Positions 33,619 to 43,207 of a stretch of DNA of 64,000 bases are shown in pieces. The notes beneath the pieces were generated by a model. The model ran no database searches, had not been told where the DNA came from, and saw only the letters and a list, made by a program, of their open reading frames with translations. Made by a program: the position numbers and the translations under genes. How positions within the stretch are numbered: position 1 is the stretch's first letter; the number at the start of each line of letters is the position of its first letter. Source of the stretch: Flaviramulus basaltis (lineage in GTDB: Bacteria > Bacteroidota > Bacteroidia > Flavobacteriales > Flavobacteriaceae); the NCBI RefSeq assembly GCF_900114265.1, contig NZ_FPKV01000003.1:310001-374000 (forward strand). The letters run 5' to 3'.

Positions 33619-34686
33619 TTATAAAGTATTTACATTGTTTAAATCTTCGAATGCCTTTTTTAAACGAGCTATAAAAGTTTTTTCACCTTCACGTAACCAA
33701 ACTCTTGGGTCGTAATATTTTTTGTTAGGAGAATCGTCTCCATCAGGACTTCCAATTTGTGCTTTTAGGTATTCAACTTTATTACCCATATAATCACGAA
33801 TACCACTCATGAAAGCATATTGTAAATCGGTATCTATATTCATTTTTATAACACCGTAGCTAATACCTTCTCTAATTTCTTCAACTGTAGAACCAGAACC
33901 ACCATGGAATACAAAATCGATATGATTATCTTCTACACCATATTTTTTAGAAATATATTCTTGAGAATTCTTTAAAATTTTTGGTGTTAATTTTACATTA
34001 CCTGGTTTGTAAACTCCGTGTACATTACCAAATGCAGCTGCAATTGTAAATTGTGAACTTACTTTGCTTAATTCTTCATAAGCATAGGCAACTTCTTCTG
34101 GTTGTGTGTATAGTTTAGAATCATCTACATCGCTATTATCAACACCATCTTCTTCACCACCTGTAATACCTAATTCTATTTCTAAAGTCATACCCATTTT
34201 GCTCATTCGCTCTAAATAGGTTTTGCAGATTGCTATGTTTTCTTCAATTGGCTCTTCTGAAAGGTCAATCATATGAGAACTGAAAAGAGATTTTCCTGTT
34301 TCTGCAAAATGTTTTTCACTAGCATCTAATAAACCATCTATCCAAGGTAATAGCTTTTTTGCACAATGATCTGTATGTAAAATAACTGGAACACCATAAG
34401 CTTCAGCTAAAGTATGTACGTGTTTTGCACCTGCAACTGCACCTGCAATAGCTGCTTTCTGTCCGTCATTACTTAAACCTTTACCAGCATTAAATTGTGC
34501 ACCACCGTTAGAAAATTGAATGATAACTGGAGCGTTTAAATCTTTTGCAGTTTCTAAAACGCCATTTATAGTATCTGAACCAATAACATTTACAGCAGGT
34601 AAGGCATAATTATTAGCTTTTGCATGATTGAAAATAGCTTGTACTTCTTTACCTGTTGCTACTCCTGGTTTTATATTGTGTCCCAT
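33619..34686 (-). CDS. fbaA: Class II fructose-bisphosphate aldolase
   Basis: 355 aa zinc-dependent aldolase of glycolysis and gluconeogenesis, splitting fructose 1,6-bisphosphate. Zinc-ligand and active-site motifs: VILHTDHCAKK, a LEIELGITGGEEDGVDNSD stretch, FGNVHGVYKPGNVKL, FHGGSGST and MNIDTDLQYAF. The length fits class IIA enzymes such as E. coli FbaA (359 aa). A minus-strand -7 box is at 34724-34731, and a strong terminator follows. It stands alone. Confidence 0.97.
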   Translation of the reverse strand: MGHNIKPGVATGKEVQAIFNHAKANNYALPAVNVIGSDTINGVLETAKDLNAPVIIQFSNGGAQFNAGKGLSNDGQKAAIAGAVAGAKHVHTLAEAYGVPVILHTDHCAKKLLPWIDGLLDASEKHFAETGKSLFSSHMIDLSEEPIEENIAICKTYLERMSKMGMTLEIELGITGGEEDGVDNSDVDDSKLYTQPEEVAYAYEELSKVSSQFTIAAAFGNVHGVYKPGNVKLTPKILKNSQEYISKKYGVEDNHIDFVFHGGSGSTVEEIREGISYGVIKMNIDTDLQYAFMSGIRDYMGNKVEYLKAQIGSPDGDDSPNKKYYDPRVWLREGEKTFIARLKKAFEDLNNVNTL

Positions 34687-34723
34687 GTTTTTAATTAAAT
34701 TTTGATTTGTAATTAGTATGTAT

Positions 34724-34731
34724 CAAAAGTA
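34724..34731 (-). promoter_or_regulatory. -7 box (TAnnTTTG) of fbaA
   Basis: TACTTTTG on the minus strand, 38 bases before the fbaA start codon. Confidence 0.5.
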
Positions 34732-34885
34732 ATGATTTTTTAGATAAGTAACTGCTGTTTTGTGCTTTGAAAAGCCTAAAAACAAACTAAAACGTTATAG
34801 TTTTGTAACAGTTTTGATTATGTTTTTTTAAGTAACAATAATTTTAATCAAAATTAAGATGTTTACAGCAGTTAAATTTCTTTAA

Positions 34886-37444
34886 TTAGAATGGGTAATT
34901 TATACCAATATTGTAAACAGCGTTTGCAAAATTATAGTCGTTAAACCATCTATTTTGATCACGGTATGATGGATCGTAGGTTTTAAAACCAATATCAAAT
35001 CTAAATACAAAAAAGCTAAAGTCGTAGCGTAAACCTACACCAGATCCAATAGCAATATCTTCAAGAGAACTAAAATTATTAAAAGTAGCTCTTTCATCGT
35101 CAACATTATCAAATACATTCCAAATGTTACCAGCATCTACAAATAGTGCGCCGTTTAGTTTACCAAAAATATTAAAACGCTGTTCTGCACTAAAGGTGAA
35201 TTTTAAGTTAGCTTCATTAAATTCATTGGTGGTTTCAGAACTTCCCGGTCCTAAACTATAGGCTGTCCAAGCACGATTATCATTAGGTCCGCCTGCAAAA
35301 AAACTTTTAGAAAACGGAATGTTATCAGAATTACCATATGGAATTGCAATACCTAAAAAACTTCTTATAGCAAGTATGTTTTTATTTCCTAAATCCCAAT
35401 GTTTTGTATAATCTAATTCTGTTTTTACAAATTGCGAATAAGCAACATTAAAAATTTCATATCGATTATCATCATTCTTTTTTAAGCCTAAAAGTTTAGA
35501 TGCAGTTGATAGTACATTTCCAGCTAGTTCTAATTTGGCTCGGAATATTGAGAAATCCTCATCAAATAGATTAGTGCGTTCATCATTTATAAAATTGAAA
35601 CTTGAGGATAAAATTAAGTTGTTTTCAGTTAAACGTTGTTTTCGCTCATCAACACCCGAAACTGTTTTGTATTCAGTTGGATTACTTGCTTCAAAATTAT
35701 TATCATTTAAAACTAAATTTATAAATTCATCTGCTTTATCTCTAATCAAAATTTCATTGTCATTTTTATCTAATGTTATAAATTCTGAAGGAGTGTTATA
35801 TGATTGAAGCGCTATATTCTCTAAACTATTAAAAGAATTCGTGTAAATGCCAAAGTAATTATCAACATTAAGGTTTCTAACATATTGAATGTTGAATAGG
35901 TCTAGTTTATTTGATACTTTTTTACTTGGATACCAGTTGTAGCTAAAAATACCGCTAAAGGTTTGTTTGTCTAAACCAATGTTTGTTTGACTAGTTGTTG
36001 ATAAACTAATTCTAGTGCTTGGTGACATATATTTGGGTAGTATACCTTCTGTGTAAAATGGAGAAAATAACCTAGGAATGGTTAATTTAAAATCTACGCC
36101 ATATTCATTAATATCAAAAAACGGGTCGTTTACATCTTTATTACCATCTTTTGAAGCTCCAATAGAACCAATAGCAGATATTTCTAAAGTTTCAGCACCT
36201 CTAAAAATATTTCTAATAAGCAAGCTAGGGTTTAATGAAAAGCCAACGGTTTGAATGTTACTTTGAGACACATCTGCACTAAAACCTAAACTGAATTTTT
36301 TTAATGGTGTTAATCTAATGGTATCTGTAAGAGTATTATCAGGATTTTCAATATACTCTATGTTTGGATACTTAAAAGTGCGTAATTCGTTTAAATGCCT
36401 GTAAGTTCTAGTTCTATCAATATCTTTAAAAATCTCACCAGGGTTGATAAATATAGCGTCTGTTAATGCTTTTGGTCTATACCGCATTTTGTTATAGCTG
36501 TATATCTTGTATCCATTATATGATATAGAATCTTGAAATGGTTTCCCTCTATTTTCAAAAGTATAATCTGTTATAACATGAACATCTCTTATTTTATAAA
36601 TTTCAAAAGGTTCGCGTCTTGTAGAATCTTGAGTTCTTATGGCTCTGTCTAGAATATTTATATCAACATTAACTTTTTTATTAGTACCAATGGTGTCAAT
36701 TTCAAAATTGATATAATCTGGTTTGAAATGATAAACACCAGAGTTACGTAACTCACTAGAAATTCTATCGCGTTCTTGATCAAAATTGATAGTTCTATAT
36801 TGGTCATATCGTTTTATTAACGATTCTTTTTTAATGTTTTTATAAAGCGTATCAACAATTGGAGATTTTATGTTATTATTTATGGAATCAATTATGAAGG
36901 CGTTCCCAGTTTCAATCTTATATTCAACTTGTGCGCGCTTATTGTCGTTTTTTTTAATCTCATATTTTGTATTCGCATCAAACCAACCATTATTTATATA
37001 ATAATCTTGAAAACGTTTTACAGATCTTTTAGTTCTTTCTTCATTAACAATTACAGGCGCTTCTCCTGTTTTTTTTATCCAAGCGTTAAAATCTTTTCTT
37101 GATTGAATATACTTTTCTAACTGCTTTTTAGATAAAAACTGTTCTAAGTTTTCTCTTTTATTGGGTCTTTTATTTAAGTTTCTCTCAATTATAGAATCAA
37201 TATTAGGACGTGCTGTATTGTAAATATGTAAGCGCAGAGGAACATTTAAAAGCGGAATTTTACTATTTGGCTGTTGGTATATAAGATTATTTATAGTTTC
37301 GGTATTATCTTTTTCACCATTGACCAAAACGGTATTTTTAGTAAGTAAGTGTTCGTCTTCGGCAACTCGTTTTACTGTATCACAGGACGTAAAACATATA
37401 ATAAAGCCTATTAGAATTAGTATTTTAAAGAGTTGTTTTTTCAA
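34886..37444 (-). CDS. tamL: TamL-type BamA/TamA-family outer-membrane lipoprotein
   Basis: Outer-membrane assembly protein with a lipoprotein signal, POTRA-like repeats and a C-terminal 16-strand barrel (from about residue 380 to FANAVYNIGINYPF). The longest frame starts at 37528, but a -7 box covers that codon and no ATG follows; the TTG at 37444 gives a neat lipoprotein signal (KKQLFKILILIGFIICFTSC), 852 aa. TamL is the Bacteroidetes counterpart of TamA, usually lipidated, and works with a TamB-like protein encoded elsewhere. Divergent from the RNA methyltransferase gene. Confidence 0.87.
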   Translation of the reverse strand: MKKQLFKILILIGFIICFTSCDTVKRVAEDEHLLTKNTVLVNGEKDNTETINNLIYQQPNSKIPLLNVPLRLHIYNTARPNIDSIIERNLNKRPNKRENLEQFLSKKQLEKYIQSRKDFNAWIKKTGEAPVIVNEERTKRSVKRFQDYYINNGWFDANTKYEIKKNDNKRAQVEYKIETGNAFIIDSINNNIKSPIVDTLYKNIKKESLIKRYDQYRTINFDQERDRISSELRNSGVYHFKPDYINFEIDTIGTNKKVNVDINILDRAIRTQDSTRREPFEIYKIRDVHVITDYTFENRGKPFQDSISYNGYKIYSYNKMRYRPKALTDAIFINPGEIFKDIDRTRTYRHLNELRTFKYPNIEYIENPDNTLTDTIRLTPLKKFSLGFSADVSQSNIQTVGFSLNPSLLIRNIFRGAETLEISAIGSIGASKDGNKDVNDPFFDINEYGVDFKLTIPRLFSPFYTEGILPKYMSPSTRISLSTTSQTNIGLDKQTFSGIFSYNWYPSKKVSNKLDLFNIQYVRNLNVDNYFGIYTNSFNSLENIALQSYNTPSEFITLDKNDNEILIRDKADEFINLVLNDNNFEASNPTEYKTVSGVDERKQRLTENNLILSSSFNFINDERTNLFDEDFSIFRAKLELAGNVLSTASKLLGLKKNDDNRYEIFNVAYSQFVKTELDYTKHWDLGNKNILAIRSFLGIAIPYGNSDNIPFSKSFFAGGPNDNRAWTAYSLGPGSSETTNEFNEANLKFTFSAEQRFNIFGKLNGALFVDAGNIWNVFDNVDDERATFNNFSSLEDIAIGSGVGLRYDFSFFVFRFDIGFKTYDPSYRDQNRWFNDYNFANAVYNIGINYPF

Positions 37445-37525
37445 GAGAAAATAATTGTTTCTAAGTTTTGGTTTTAAATGTTTATTTGAAATTAATTTGA
37501 ATATTCTAACTACCTTTTGTAGGTT

Positions 37526-37533
37526 CAAAAATA
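37526..37533 (-). promoter_or_regulatory. -7 box (TAnnTTTG) of tamL
   Basis: TATTTTTG on the minus strand, about 82 bases before the TTG start chosen for tamL. It overlaps the first codon of the longest frame. Confidence 0.5.
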
Positions 37534-37625
37534 CATTATTTCAACTGAAAATAATATTTAAATAATTCATCAATAGCTAATCTTACTAATATTTTCTTTT
37601 CTTTATAAAAAATTAATAAAGTAGG

Positions 37626-38345
37626 ATGCTTTCTAAAAGTCAAATAAAATTAATAACGAGTTTAAAGCAAAAAAAATATAGACAACAACACGGTTTTTTT
37701 GTTGTTGAAGGGATTAAAACAATAAACGAATTGTTACAATCAAATCTTGTGCTTTATGCGTTATATACGATTGAATCTTTCAATATTAATGCCAAAGAAG
37801 AGGTTTTAATTTCTGAAGCCGATTTAAAACGAATTAGTTTTTTAACAACACCAAATAAAGCGCTTGCGATATTTAAAATACCAGAAAGTAAAAGTATTGA
37901 TGCAGAGGACTTCATAGTTGCTCTTGATGCCGTTAGAGACCCTGGTAATTTAGGAACTATTATTAGGCTTTGTGATTGGTTTGGCGTTAAAAATTTGGTT
38001 TGTAGTAAAGAAACTGTAGATTGTTTTAACCCAAAAGTAATACAAGCAACTATGGGCTCAATTACCAGAGTTAATATTAGTTATGTTGATTTAGTTGGTT
38101 TTTTAACAGAAAGTAAGTTGCCAATTTATGGTGCTTTTATGGATGGCGAAAACATATACACTAAAAAAGATATTCAAGCGGGTATTTTGGTTATGGGTAA
38201 TGAGGCTAATGGTGTTTCAAAAGAAGTAGAAGCTTTAATTAAAGAAAAAGTGTCTATTCCAAGGTTTGGAGAATTAAAAGCCACTGAAAGTTTAAATGTT
38301 GCAACTGCAACAGCTATTTTATTAAGTGAATTTAAAAGAAGGTAA
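37626..38345 (+). CDS. SpoU/TrmH-family RNA 2'-O-methyltransferase
   Basis: 239 aa. An N-terminal substrate-binding region (KLITSLKQKKYRQQHGFFVVEGIKTI) is followed by a SPOUT methyltransferase domain with the three family motifs: ALDAVRDPGNLGTIIRLCDWFG, GILVMGNEANGVSKEVE and IPRFGELKATESLNVATATAILL. It methylates tRNA or rRNA with S-adenosylmethionine; the exact nucleotide cannot be said. Transcribed away from tamL and convergent with porT, leaving three bases between the two stop codons. Confidence 0.92.
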   Translation: MLSKSQIKLITSLKQKKYRQQHGFFVVEGIKTINELLQSNLVLYALYTIESFNINAKEEVLISEADLKRISFLTTPNKALAIFKIPESKSIDAEDFIVALDAVRDPGNLGTIIRLCDWFGVKNLVCSKETVDCFNPKVIQATMGSITRVNISYVDLVGFLTESKLPIYGAFMDGENIYTKKDIQAGILVMGNEANGVSKEVEALIKEKVSIPRFGELKATESLNVATATAILLSEFKRR

Positions 38346-38348
38346 TGT

Positions 38349-39080
38349 TTACTGAAAAGTAAAATTAATAAAAAGGCCTCTACTTTTCATACTAGCAATA
38401 TTACTTGTCCAAGGACTATTTGGGTCTTTATCTCTTACTAGCTCATCGTTAATGCCAAAAAGGCCGCGAATAGAAGGTGTGAATTTAAAGTTATGCAAGT
38501 AAAAATCAATACCAAAACCAAGTTCGTAAAAAAGTGAGTTTTTTGTTGTTCTAAATTGCCCATTACTATTATCTTCTGGGTTGTTTTCGTTACTTGAAAG
38601 ATTTAAGGCCGTAGAAAAACCACCAACAACAAAAGGTTTGAAATTATTAATCCGCTTGGTCGAAATTTTTATTAATAAAGGAATGTGAATATAAGTAGAT
38701 TTAACTTCTCTTATTAAATCTGAGCTTTTCACATCGGCAACACCATTAAAATAGGTTTGACTGTAATGTAATTCCCTTGTTGTAATAAGTAAACCAGGTT
38801 CTAATCGTAAATCAATAAAACTATTTATTCGCAAGTTCCCAATTAAACCTACATTAAAACCGGGGCTTCGTTTTACATAAATATCACGTAAATCATCATT
38901 GTAGTCAAAGTTAAAATCGTAATTGCTTATTCCTAAAAAGTAACCCCACCGCAGTAATTTGTTATCTGTTGAGCCTCTACCTTGATTAGCATCTAAGGTC
39001 ACTTTTTCTTTTTTGAAAAGTTGAGCACTAGATGTTTGAATGATGAAAAAAAATGATATTAATGCAAAAAAATGCTTCAT
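38349..39080 (-). CDS. porT: PorT-family type IX secretion/gliding protein
   Basis: 243 aa with a signal peptide (HFFALISFFFIIQTSSAQ) and an outer-membrane barrel-like mature part (LRLEPGLLITTRELHY, KPFVVGGFSTALNL, FKFTPSIRGLFG). The longest frame starts 25 residues earlier inside the upstream gene; the signal peptide start is used. The order menG-porT, with a four-base gap, is a well-known arrangement in Bacteroidetes and supports the identity. PorT is needed for secretion of type IX cargo such as the gliding-motility-domain protein at 43204. Confidence 0.92.
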   Translation of the reverse strand: MKHFFALISFFFIIQTSSAQLFKKEKVTLDANQGRGSTDNKLLRWGYFLGISNYDFNFDYNDDLRDIYVKRSPGFNVGLIGNLRINSFIDLRLEPGLLITTRELHYSQTYFNGVADVKSSDLIREVKSTYIHIPLLIKISTKRINNFKPFVVGGFSTALNLSSNENNPEDNSNGQFRTTKNSLFYELGFGIDFYLHNFKFTPSIRGLFGINDELVRDKDPNSPWTSNIASMKSRGLFINFTFQ

Positions 39081-39084
39081 ATTA

Positions 39085-39810
39085 TTACTTAGATGATTTA
39101 TAAATTGTTGCCACACCAAATGTTTGTGGAAAATCTTCAACATTAATAAACCCAATTTTACGTAAAATATTGTTTAGTGCCTCTCCATAAGGAAAAACTG
39201 ATGCCGATTCACATAAATATTTATAGGCACTTCTATCCTTTGAAAACATTTTGCCAATTAGAGGTAAAATGTTTTTTGTATAGAAATTGTAACCTTGTTT
39301 ATAAGGTGTTTTATCGGGCATTGATGTTTCTAAAATAACAAATGTGCCATTTGGTTTTAATACTCTGTAAATTTCTTTTAGACCATTTTCTAGAGTTTCA
39401 AAATTACGTACACCAAAGGCCACTGTTATCGCATCAAAAGAATTATCATCAAAAGGCATGTTTTCACTATCACCTAAAATCATGTCTATTTTAGATTCTA
39501 ATGCTTTCTTTTTAATTTTTACTTTACCAATTTCCAGCATACCACTACTAATGTCTAAGCCAACAATTTTAGTAGCATTAGTTTCGGCTAGGTTAATAGC
39601 CAAATCACCCGTTCCGGTGGCAATATCTAAAATAGTATCAGGATTGCTTTCTTTAACTATATTAACAACTTTTTTTCGCCATTTAATATCAATTCCAAAA
39701 GAAATTACGCGGTTTAAACCATCATAATCTCCAGAAATAGTATCAAACATTTTGGTAACTTGTTCCTTTTTACCTAAATCGCTGTTTTTGTAGGGTTTTA
39801 CTTTTAACAA
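39085..39810 (-). CDS. menG: Demethylmenaquinone methyltransferase
   Basis: 241 aa class I methyltransferase of the UbiE/MenG family that performs the last step of menaquinone synthesis. SAM-binding motif [13 protein letters not shown], downstream [25 protein letters not shown] and [26 protein letters not shown] are typical. Bacteroidetes use menaquinone, so MenG is the better name. A -7 box lies at 39828-39835. porT follows in the same operon. Confidence 0.95.
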   Translation of the reverse strand: MLKVKPYKNSDLGKKEQVTKMFDTISGDYDGLNRVISFGIDIKWRKKVVNIVKESNPDTILDIATGTGDLAINLAETNATKIVGLDISSGMLEIGKVKIKKKALESKIDMILGDSENMPFDDNSFDAITVAFGVRNFETLENGLKEIYRVLKPNGTFVILETSMPDKTPYKQGYNFYTKNILPLIGKMFSKDRSAYKYLCESASVFPYGEALNNILRKIGFINVEDFPQTFGVATIYKSSK

Positions 39811-39827
39811 ATCTGTAATTTTTTTGC

Positions 39828-39835
39828 CAAAGATA
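39828..39835 (-). promoter_or_regulatory. -7 box (TAnnTTTG) of menG-porT
   Basis: TATCTTTG on the minus strand, 18 bases before the menG start codon. Confidence 0.55.
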
Positions 39836-39914
39836 AACTTTTAAAAAAGCATTACATAATAGGTGTATAAATAATTATATCTAATCAATTTAATGCTGCA
39901 AAATGTATTTATAG

Positions 39915-39922
39915 TATATTTG
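39915..39922 (+). promoter_or_regulatory. -7 box (TAnnTTTG) of trkA-trkH
   Basis: TATATTTG, 26 bases before the trkA ATG. Confidence 0.55.
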
Positions 39923-39947
39923 CTCTACTTTTTATGATTATTAAATA

Positions 39948-41297
39948 ATGAAGATTATTATTGCTGGTGCTGGTGAAGTTGGATTTCATTTAGCAAAATT
40001 ATTGTCTTACGAGTCTCAAGAGATTACATTAATAGACATAGATAAAGATAGTTTAGCTTACGCTGATACACATTTAGATATAAAAGTTATTAGAGGTGAT
40101 GCTACTTCAATTCGTATTTTAAAAGATGCTAGAGTTGAGAATTCCGATTTGTTTATAGCAGTTACTGCAAGCGAAACCACAAATATTACTGCTTGTGTTT
40201 TGGCTAAACAATTAGGTTCTGAAAAAACGATTGCAAGAATTACAAATACAGAATTTATTCATCACAAAGATGAGGTGGGATTCACCAAATTTGGTATTGA
40301 TGAGTTAATTTCTCCTGAGTCTTTAGCTGCATCTGAGATAGAACTGTCCTTAAAACAAACATCCTTTAACGATACTTATGAGTTTGAAGAAGGCGCACTT
40401 ACTATGGTTGGATTAACCTTGTCTAGATCTGCGTCATTTGTTGGGAAAACAGTTAAAGAAGCAGCTAAAATTTTCCCAGAAATACATTTTGTTCCTATTG
40501 CGATTCAGCGTTTTGGTACGCAGTATACTATTATTCCAAGAGGAGATACCGAGTTTAAAAGAGGCGATAATGTTGTATTTATTACATCTGAGGGTGGAGG
40601 AGAAGAACTTTGTAGTCTAACAGGTAAATCTAACAGAGAGGTAAAGCATGTAATGATTTTAGGCGGAAGTCAAATTGGTTATAAAGCCGCAAGAGATTTA
40701 TCTGAAAAAGGATTTAATGTTAAGCTTTTAGAAGAAAATAAAGAACGTGCTTTTGATATAGCTGATGATTTGCCAAATGTATTAGTTATACACAGTGATG
40801 GAAGAAATGTCGATTTATTAGATGAAGAAAACATTGGCGATATGGATGCTTTTATCGCTGTTGGAGGAAATTCTGAAACCAATATCATGTCTTGTTTAGT
40901 AGCTAAATCTAAAGGCGTTAAAAAAACAGTTGCTTTAGTTGAGAATATGGATTATTTTGAATTATCACATTCTGTAGGTATCGAAACTCTTATTAATAAA
41001 AAGCTACTAGCGGCAAACAATATATTTAGATACATAAGAAAAGGTGAAGTTGTAGCAATGACTAAGCTAAGTAATATGAATGCCGAATTATTAGAGTTTC
41101 AAGTTAAGCCAACTTCAGCTATTTGTAATAAGTATATTAAAGATATCGATTTTCCAAGATCTGCCATTATTGGAGGTGTTATTAGAAATGGTTTAGGCGT
41201 TATCGCTTTAGGCGATTTTAAAATTAGAGAAGGCGATAGAGTTGTAGTTTGCAGCTTATTGCAATCTATAAAAGGTGTTGAAAAATTATTCCGCTAG
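39948..41297 (+). CDS. trkA: Trk potassium uptake NAD-binding subunit
   Basis: 449 aa cytoplasmic regulator of the Trk channel. Two tandem RCK units: the first begins MKIIIAGAGEVGFHLAKLL with the NAD motif GAGEVG, the second begins VMILGGSQIGYKAARDL near residue 235; each is followed by a TrkA-C domain (around 140-225 and 370-449). NAD(H) or ATP binding gates K+ entry through TrkH, encoded next with the stop and start codons one base apart. Confidence 0.95.
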   Translation: MKIIIAGAGEVGFHLAKLLSYESQEITLIDIDKDSLAYADTHLDIKVIRGDATSIRILKDARVENSDLFIAVTASETTNITACVLAKQLGSEKTIARITNTEFIHHKDEVGFTKFGIDELISPESLAASEIELSLKQTSFNDTYEFEEGALTMVGLTLSRSASFVGKTVKEAAKIFPEIHFVPIAIQRFGTQYTIIPRGDTEFKRGDNVVFITSEGGGEELCSLTGKSNREVKHVMILGGSQIGYKAARDLSEKGFNVKLLEENKERAFDIADDLPNVLVIHSDGRNVDLLDEENIGDMDAFIAVGGNSETNIMSCLVAKSKGVKKTVALVENMDYFELSHSVGIETLINKKLLAANNIFRYIRKGEVVAMTKLSNMNAELLEFQVKPTSAICNKYIKDIDFPRSAIIGGVIRNGLGVIALGDFKIREGDRVVVCSLLQSIKGVEKLFR

Positions 41298-41298
41298 A

Positions 41299-42792
41299 AT
41301 GAAATTAAACTACAAAATCATTTTTCATTTTTTAGGATTACTATTATTATTTAATGGTGGTTTTATGCTCTTATCCGCATTAATCAGCTTAATTTATAAA
41401 GACGGTGTTACGCTCCAAATATTTATAGCAGGAATTACAACTTTAGTAGCTGGTTTACTTGCTATGGTTTTTACTAGAAGCCATAATAAAGAAATGAATA
41501 AGCGTGAAGGTTATATTGTTGTTGCTTTTGGGTGGATTATAATGTCACTTTCTGGAGCATTACCTTATGTTTTAACTGAAAGTATACCAAGTTTCACAAA
41601 TGCTTTTTTTGAAACCATGTCTGGTTATACGACAACAGGAGCCTCTATTCTAAATGATATTGAAGCAGTACCAAAAGGTGTTTTGTTTTGGCGAAGTTTA
41701 ACCCATTGGATTGGTGGTATGGGAATTATTGTTTTAGCTATAGCCATTTTACCATTACTGGGAATAGGAGGTATGCAGCTTTTTGCAGCCGAAGCTCCTG
41801 GACCAAGTGCAGATAAGCTACATCCTAGAATTACAGATACGGCTAAACGTTTATGGTTAATTTATTTTGGATATACTGCTGCTGAAACTATTTTATTACA
41901 AGTTGCAGGCATGTCTTTTTTTGATGCTATTAATCATTCTATGGCTACATTGTCAACAGGTGGGTTTTCAACAAAAAATGCTAGTGTAGCTTATTGGAAT
42001 GGAAAACCAATTATTCAATATATTATTATCCTATTCATGTTTTTGGCAGGAACAAATTTTGTGTTAAGTTATTTTGCTTTTAAAGGAAAGGTCCAAAAAG
42101 TAATACAAGATGAAGAGTTTAAATTATATTTTAAGTTTATAATTATTTTTACAGTAATCGCTGCTTTAATTATTTATTTTAGAGCAGATATGTCGGAGTC
42201 TTCTATAGCGCACCCCATGGTTTGGGGTAAAGCAGAAAGTGCTTTTAGGCATTCATTATTTCAAGTTTTAACTGTTATTACAACTACAGGTTTTGTTACA
42301 GCAGACTATACTTTGTGGACACCTTTTTTAGTGGTATTCTTTTTCGGACTTATGTTTTTAGGAGGTTCTGCAGGTAGTACTTCGGGAGGTGTTAAAGTAG
42401 TTCGCCATTTAATCCTAATTAAAAATGGGTTTATGGAGTTTAAACGCACCTTACATCCCAATGCTATTTTACCAGTACGCTATAATAAAAGAGCTATTTC
42501 TGGCGATATTGTATTTAATATTTTGGGCTTCTTTATTCTCTATATGCTGTCTTTTATTATTGGTGCTTTAGTGTTTTCTATGTTTCAAATAGATTTTAAA
42601 TCTTCTATTGGGTTAGCAGCATCAACTTTAGGGAATGTTGGTCCAGCCTTGGGTGAATTTGGACCTGTAAATAATTATGCAGCATTACCACCTTTGGCAC
42701 AATGGTGGGCATCTTTTTTAATGCTAATTGGTCGTTTAGAATTGTTTACAGTATTAATTTTACTCACACCTTTTTTCTGGCGAAACAGATAA
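41299..42792 (+). CDS. trkH: Trk potassium transporter membrane subunit
   Basis: 497 aa inner-membrane K+ channel subunit with four pore repeats. Selectivity-filter segments can be read as TMSGYTTTGASIL, HSMATLSTGGFST, TVITTTGFVTADY and AASTLGNVGPALG, and the SGGVKVVRHLILIK loop is typical of TrkH. The longest frame starts at 41275 inside trkA; the ATG at 41299 is used because it directly follows the trkA stop codon. A weak hairpin (42843-42861) lies downstream. Confidence 0.95.
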   Translation: MKLNYKIIFHFLGLLLLFNGGFMLLSALISLIYKDGVTLQIFIAGITTLVAGLLAMVFTRSHNKEMNKREGYIVVAFGWIIMSLSGALPYVLTESIPSFTNAFFETMSGYTTTGASILNDIEAVPKGVLFWRSLTHWIGGMGIIVLAIAILPLLGIGGMQLFAAEAPGPSADKLHPRITDTAKRLWLIYFGYTAAETILLQVAGMSFFDAINHSMATLSTGGFSTKNASVAYWNGKPIIQYIIILFMFLAGTNFVLSYFAFKGKVQKVIQDEEFKLYFKFIIIFTVIAALIIYFRADMSESSIAHPMVWGKAESAFRHSLFQVLTVITTTGFVTADYTLWTPFLVVFFFGLMFLGGSAGSTSGGVKVVRHLILIKNGFMEFKRTLHPNAILPVRYNKRAISGDIVFNILGFFILYMLSFIIGALVFSMFQIDFKSSIGLAASTLGNVGPALGEFGPVNNYAALPPLAQWWASFLMLIGRLELFTVLILLTPFFWRNR

Positions 42793-42842
42793 ATTTATTT
42801 AAATTTCTAGTTTTTTTAATTTCCAATTTTCTTAATAAAATC

Positions 42843-42861
42843 AAATCTTTTCAAGATTTTT
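42843..42861 (+). terminator. Possible weak terminator of trkAH
   Basis: AAATCTT and AAGATTT pair around a three-base loop, followed by only two T. It is the only hairpin found in the 160 bases after trkH. Confidence 0.35.
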
Positions 42862-42952
42862 ATGTTGATTTTTAATGAGTTATAGAAATATTTGATGTAA
42901 CAATTTTATTATTTAAACGTCTTTCTTATATAACCAATTAAAATCATCAATC

Positions 42953-43207
42953 ATGGAATTAGTATTAACAAAAGTAGATTTAGAGCCATTACCAAAACAT
43001 AATGAAGACTTAATTATTGAGCCTTCAGGATTTTTAACTTCAGAGTATAAAGCTGTCGTAAACGAGAATTATACTAAAAAGGATACAACCTCAATTTTTA
43101 GTATTAAACAACGAATTAAAAGTAGAAATTACAGAACGTGTTGTAATGCAGAAATTGCTTTAAAATTATCAATATTTCTAACCATTATACTTTTAATTTT
43201 TAATTAA
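42953..43207 (+). CDS. Small membrane protein of unknown function (84 aa)
   Basis: 84 aa with a polar N-terminus, a basic stretch (IKQRIKSRNYRTCCNAE) and a single C-terminal transmembrane helix (LKLSIFLTIILLIF, about 70-83). The tail-anchored layout resembles the two small proteins at 46127 and 46405, though without clear sequence identity. Its last bases overlap the end of the convergent type IX cargo gene. Function unknown. Confidence 0.6.
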   Translation: MELVLTKVDLEPLPKHNEDLIIEPSGFLTSEYKAVVNENYTKKDTTSIFSIKQRIKSRNYRTCCNAEIALKLSIFLTIILLIFN

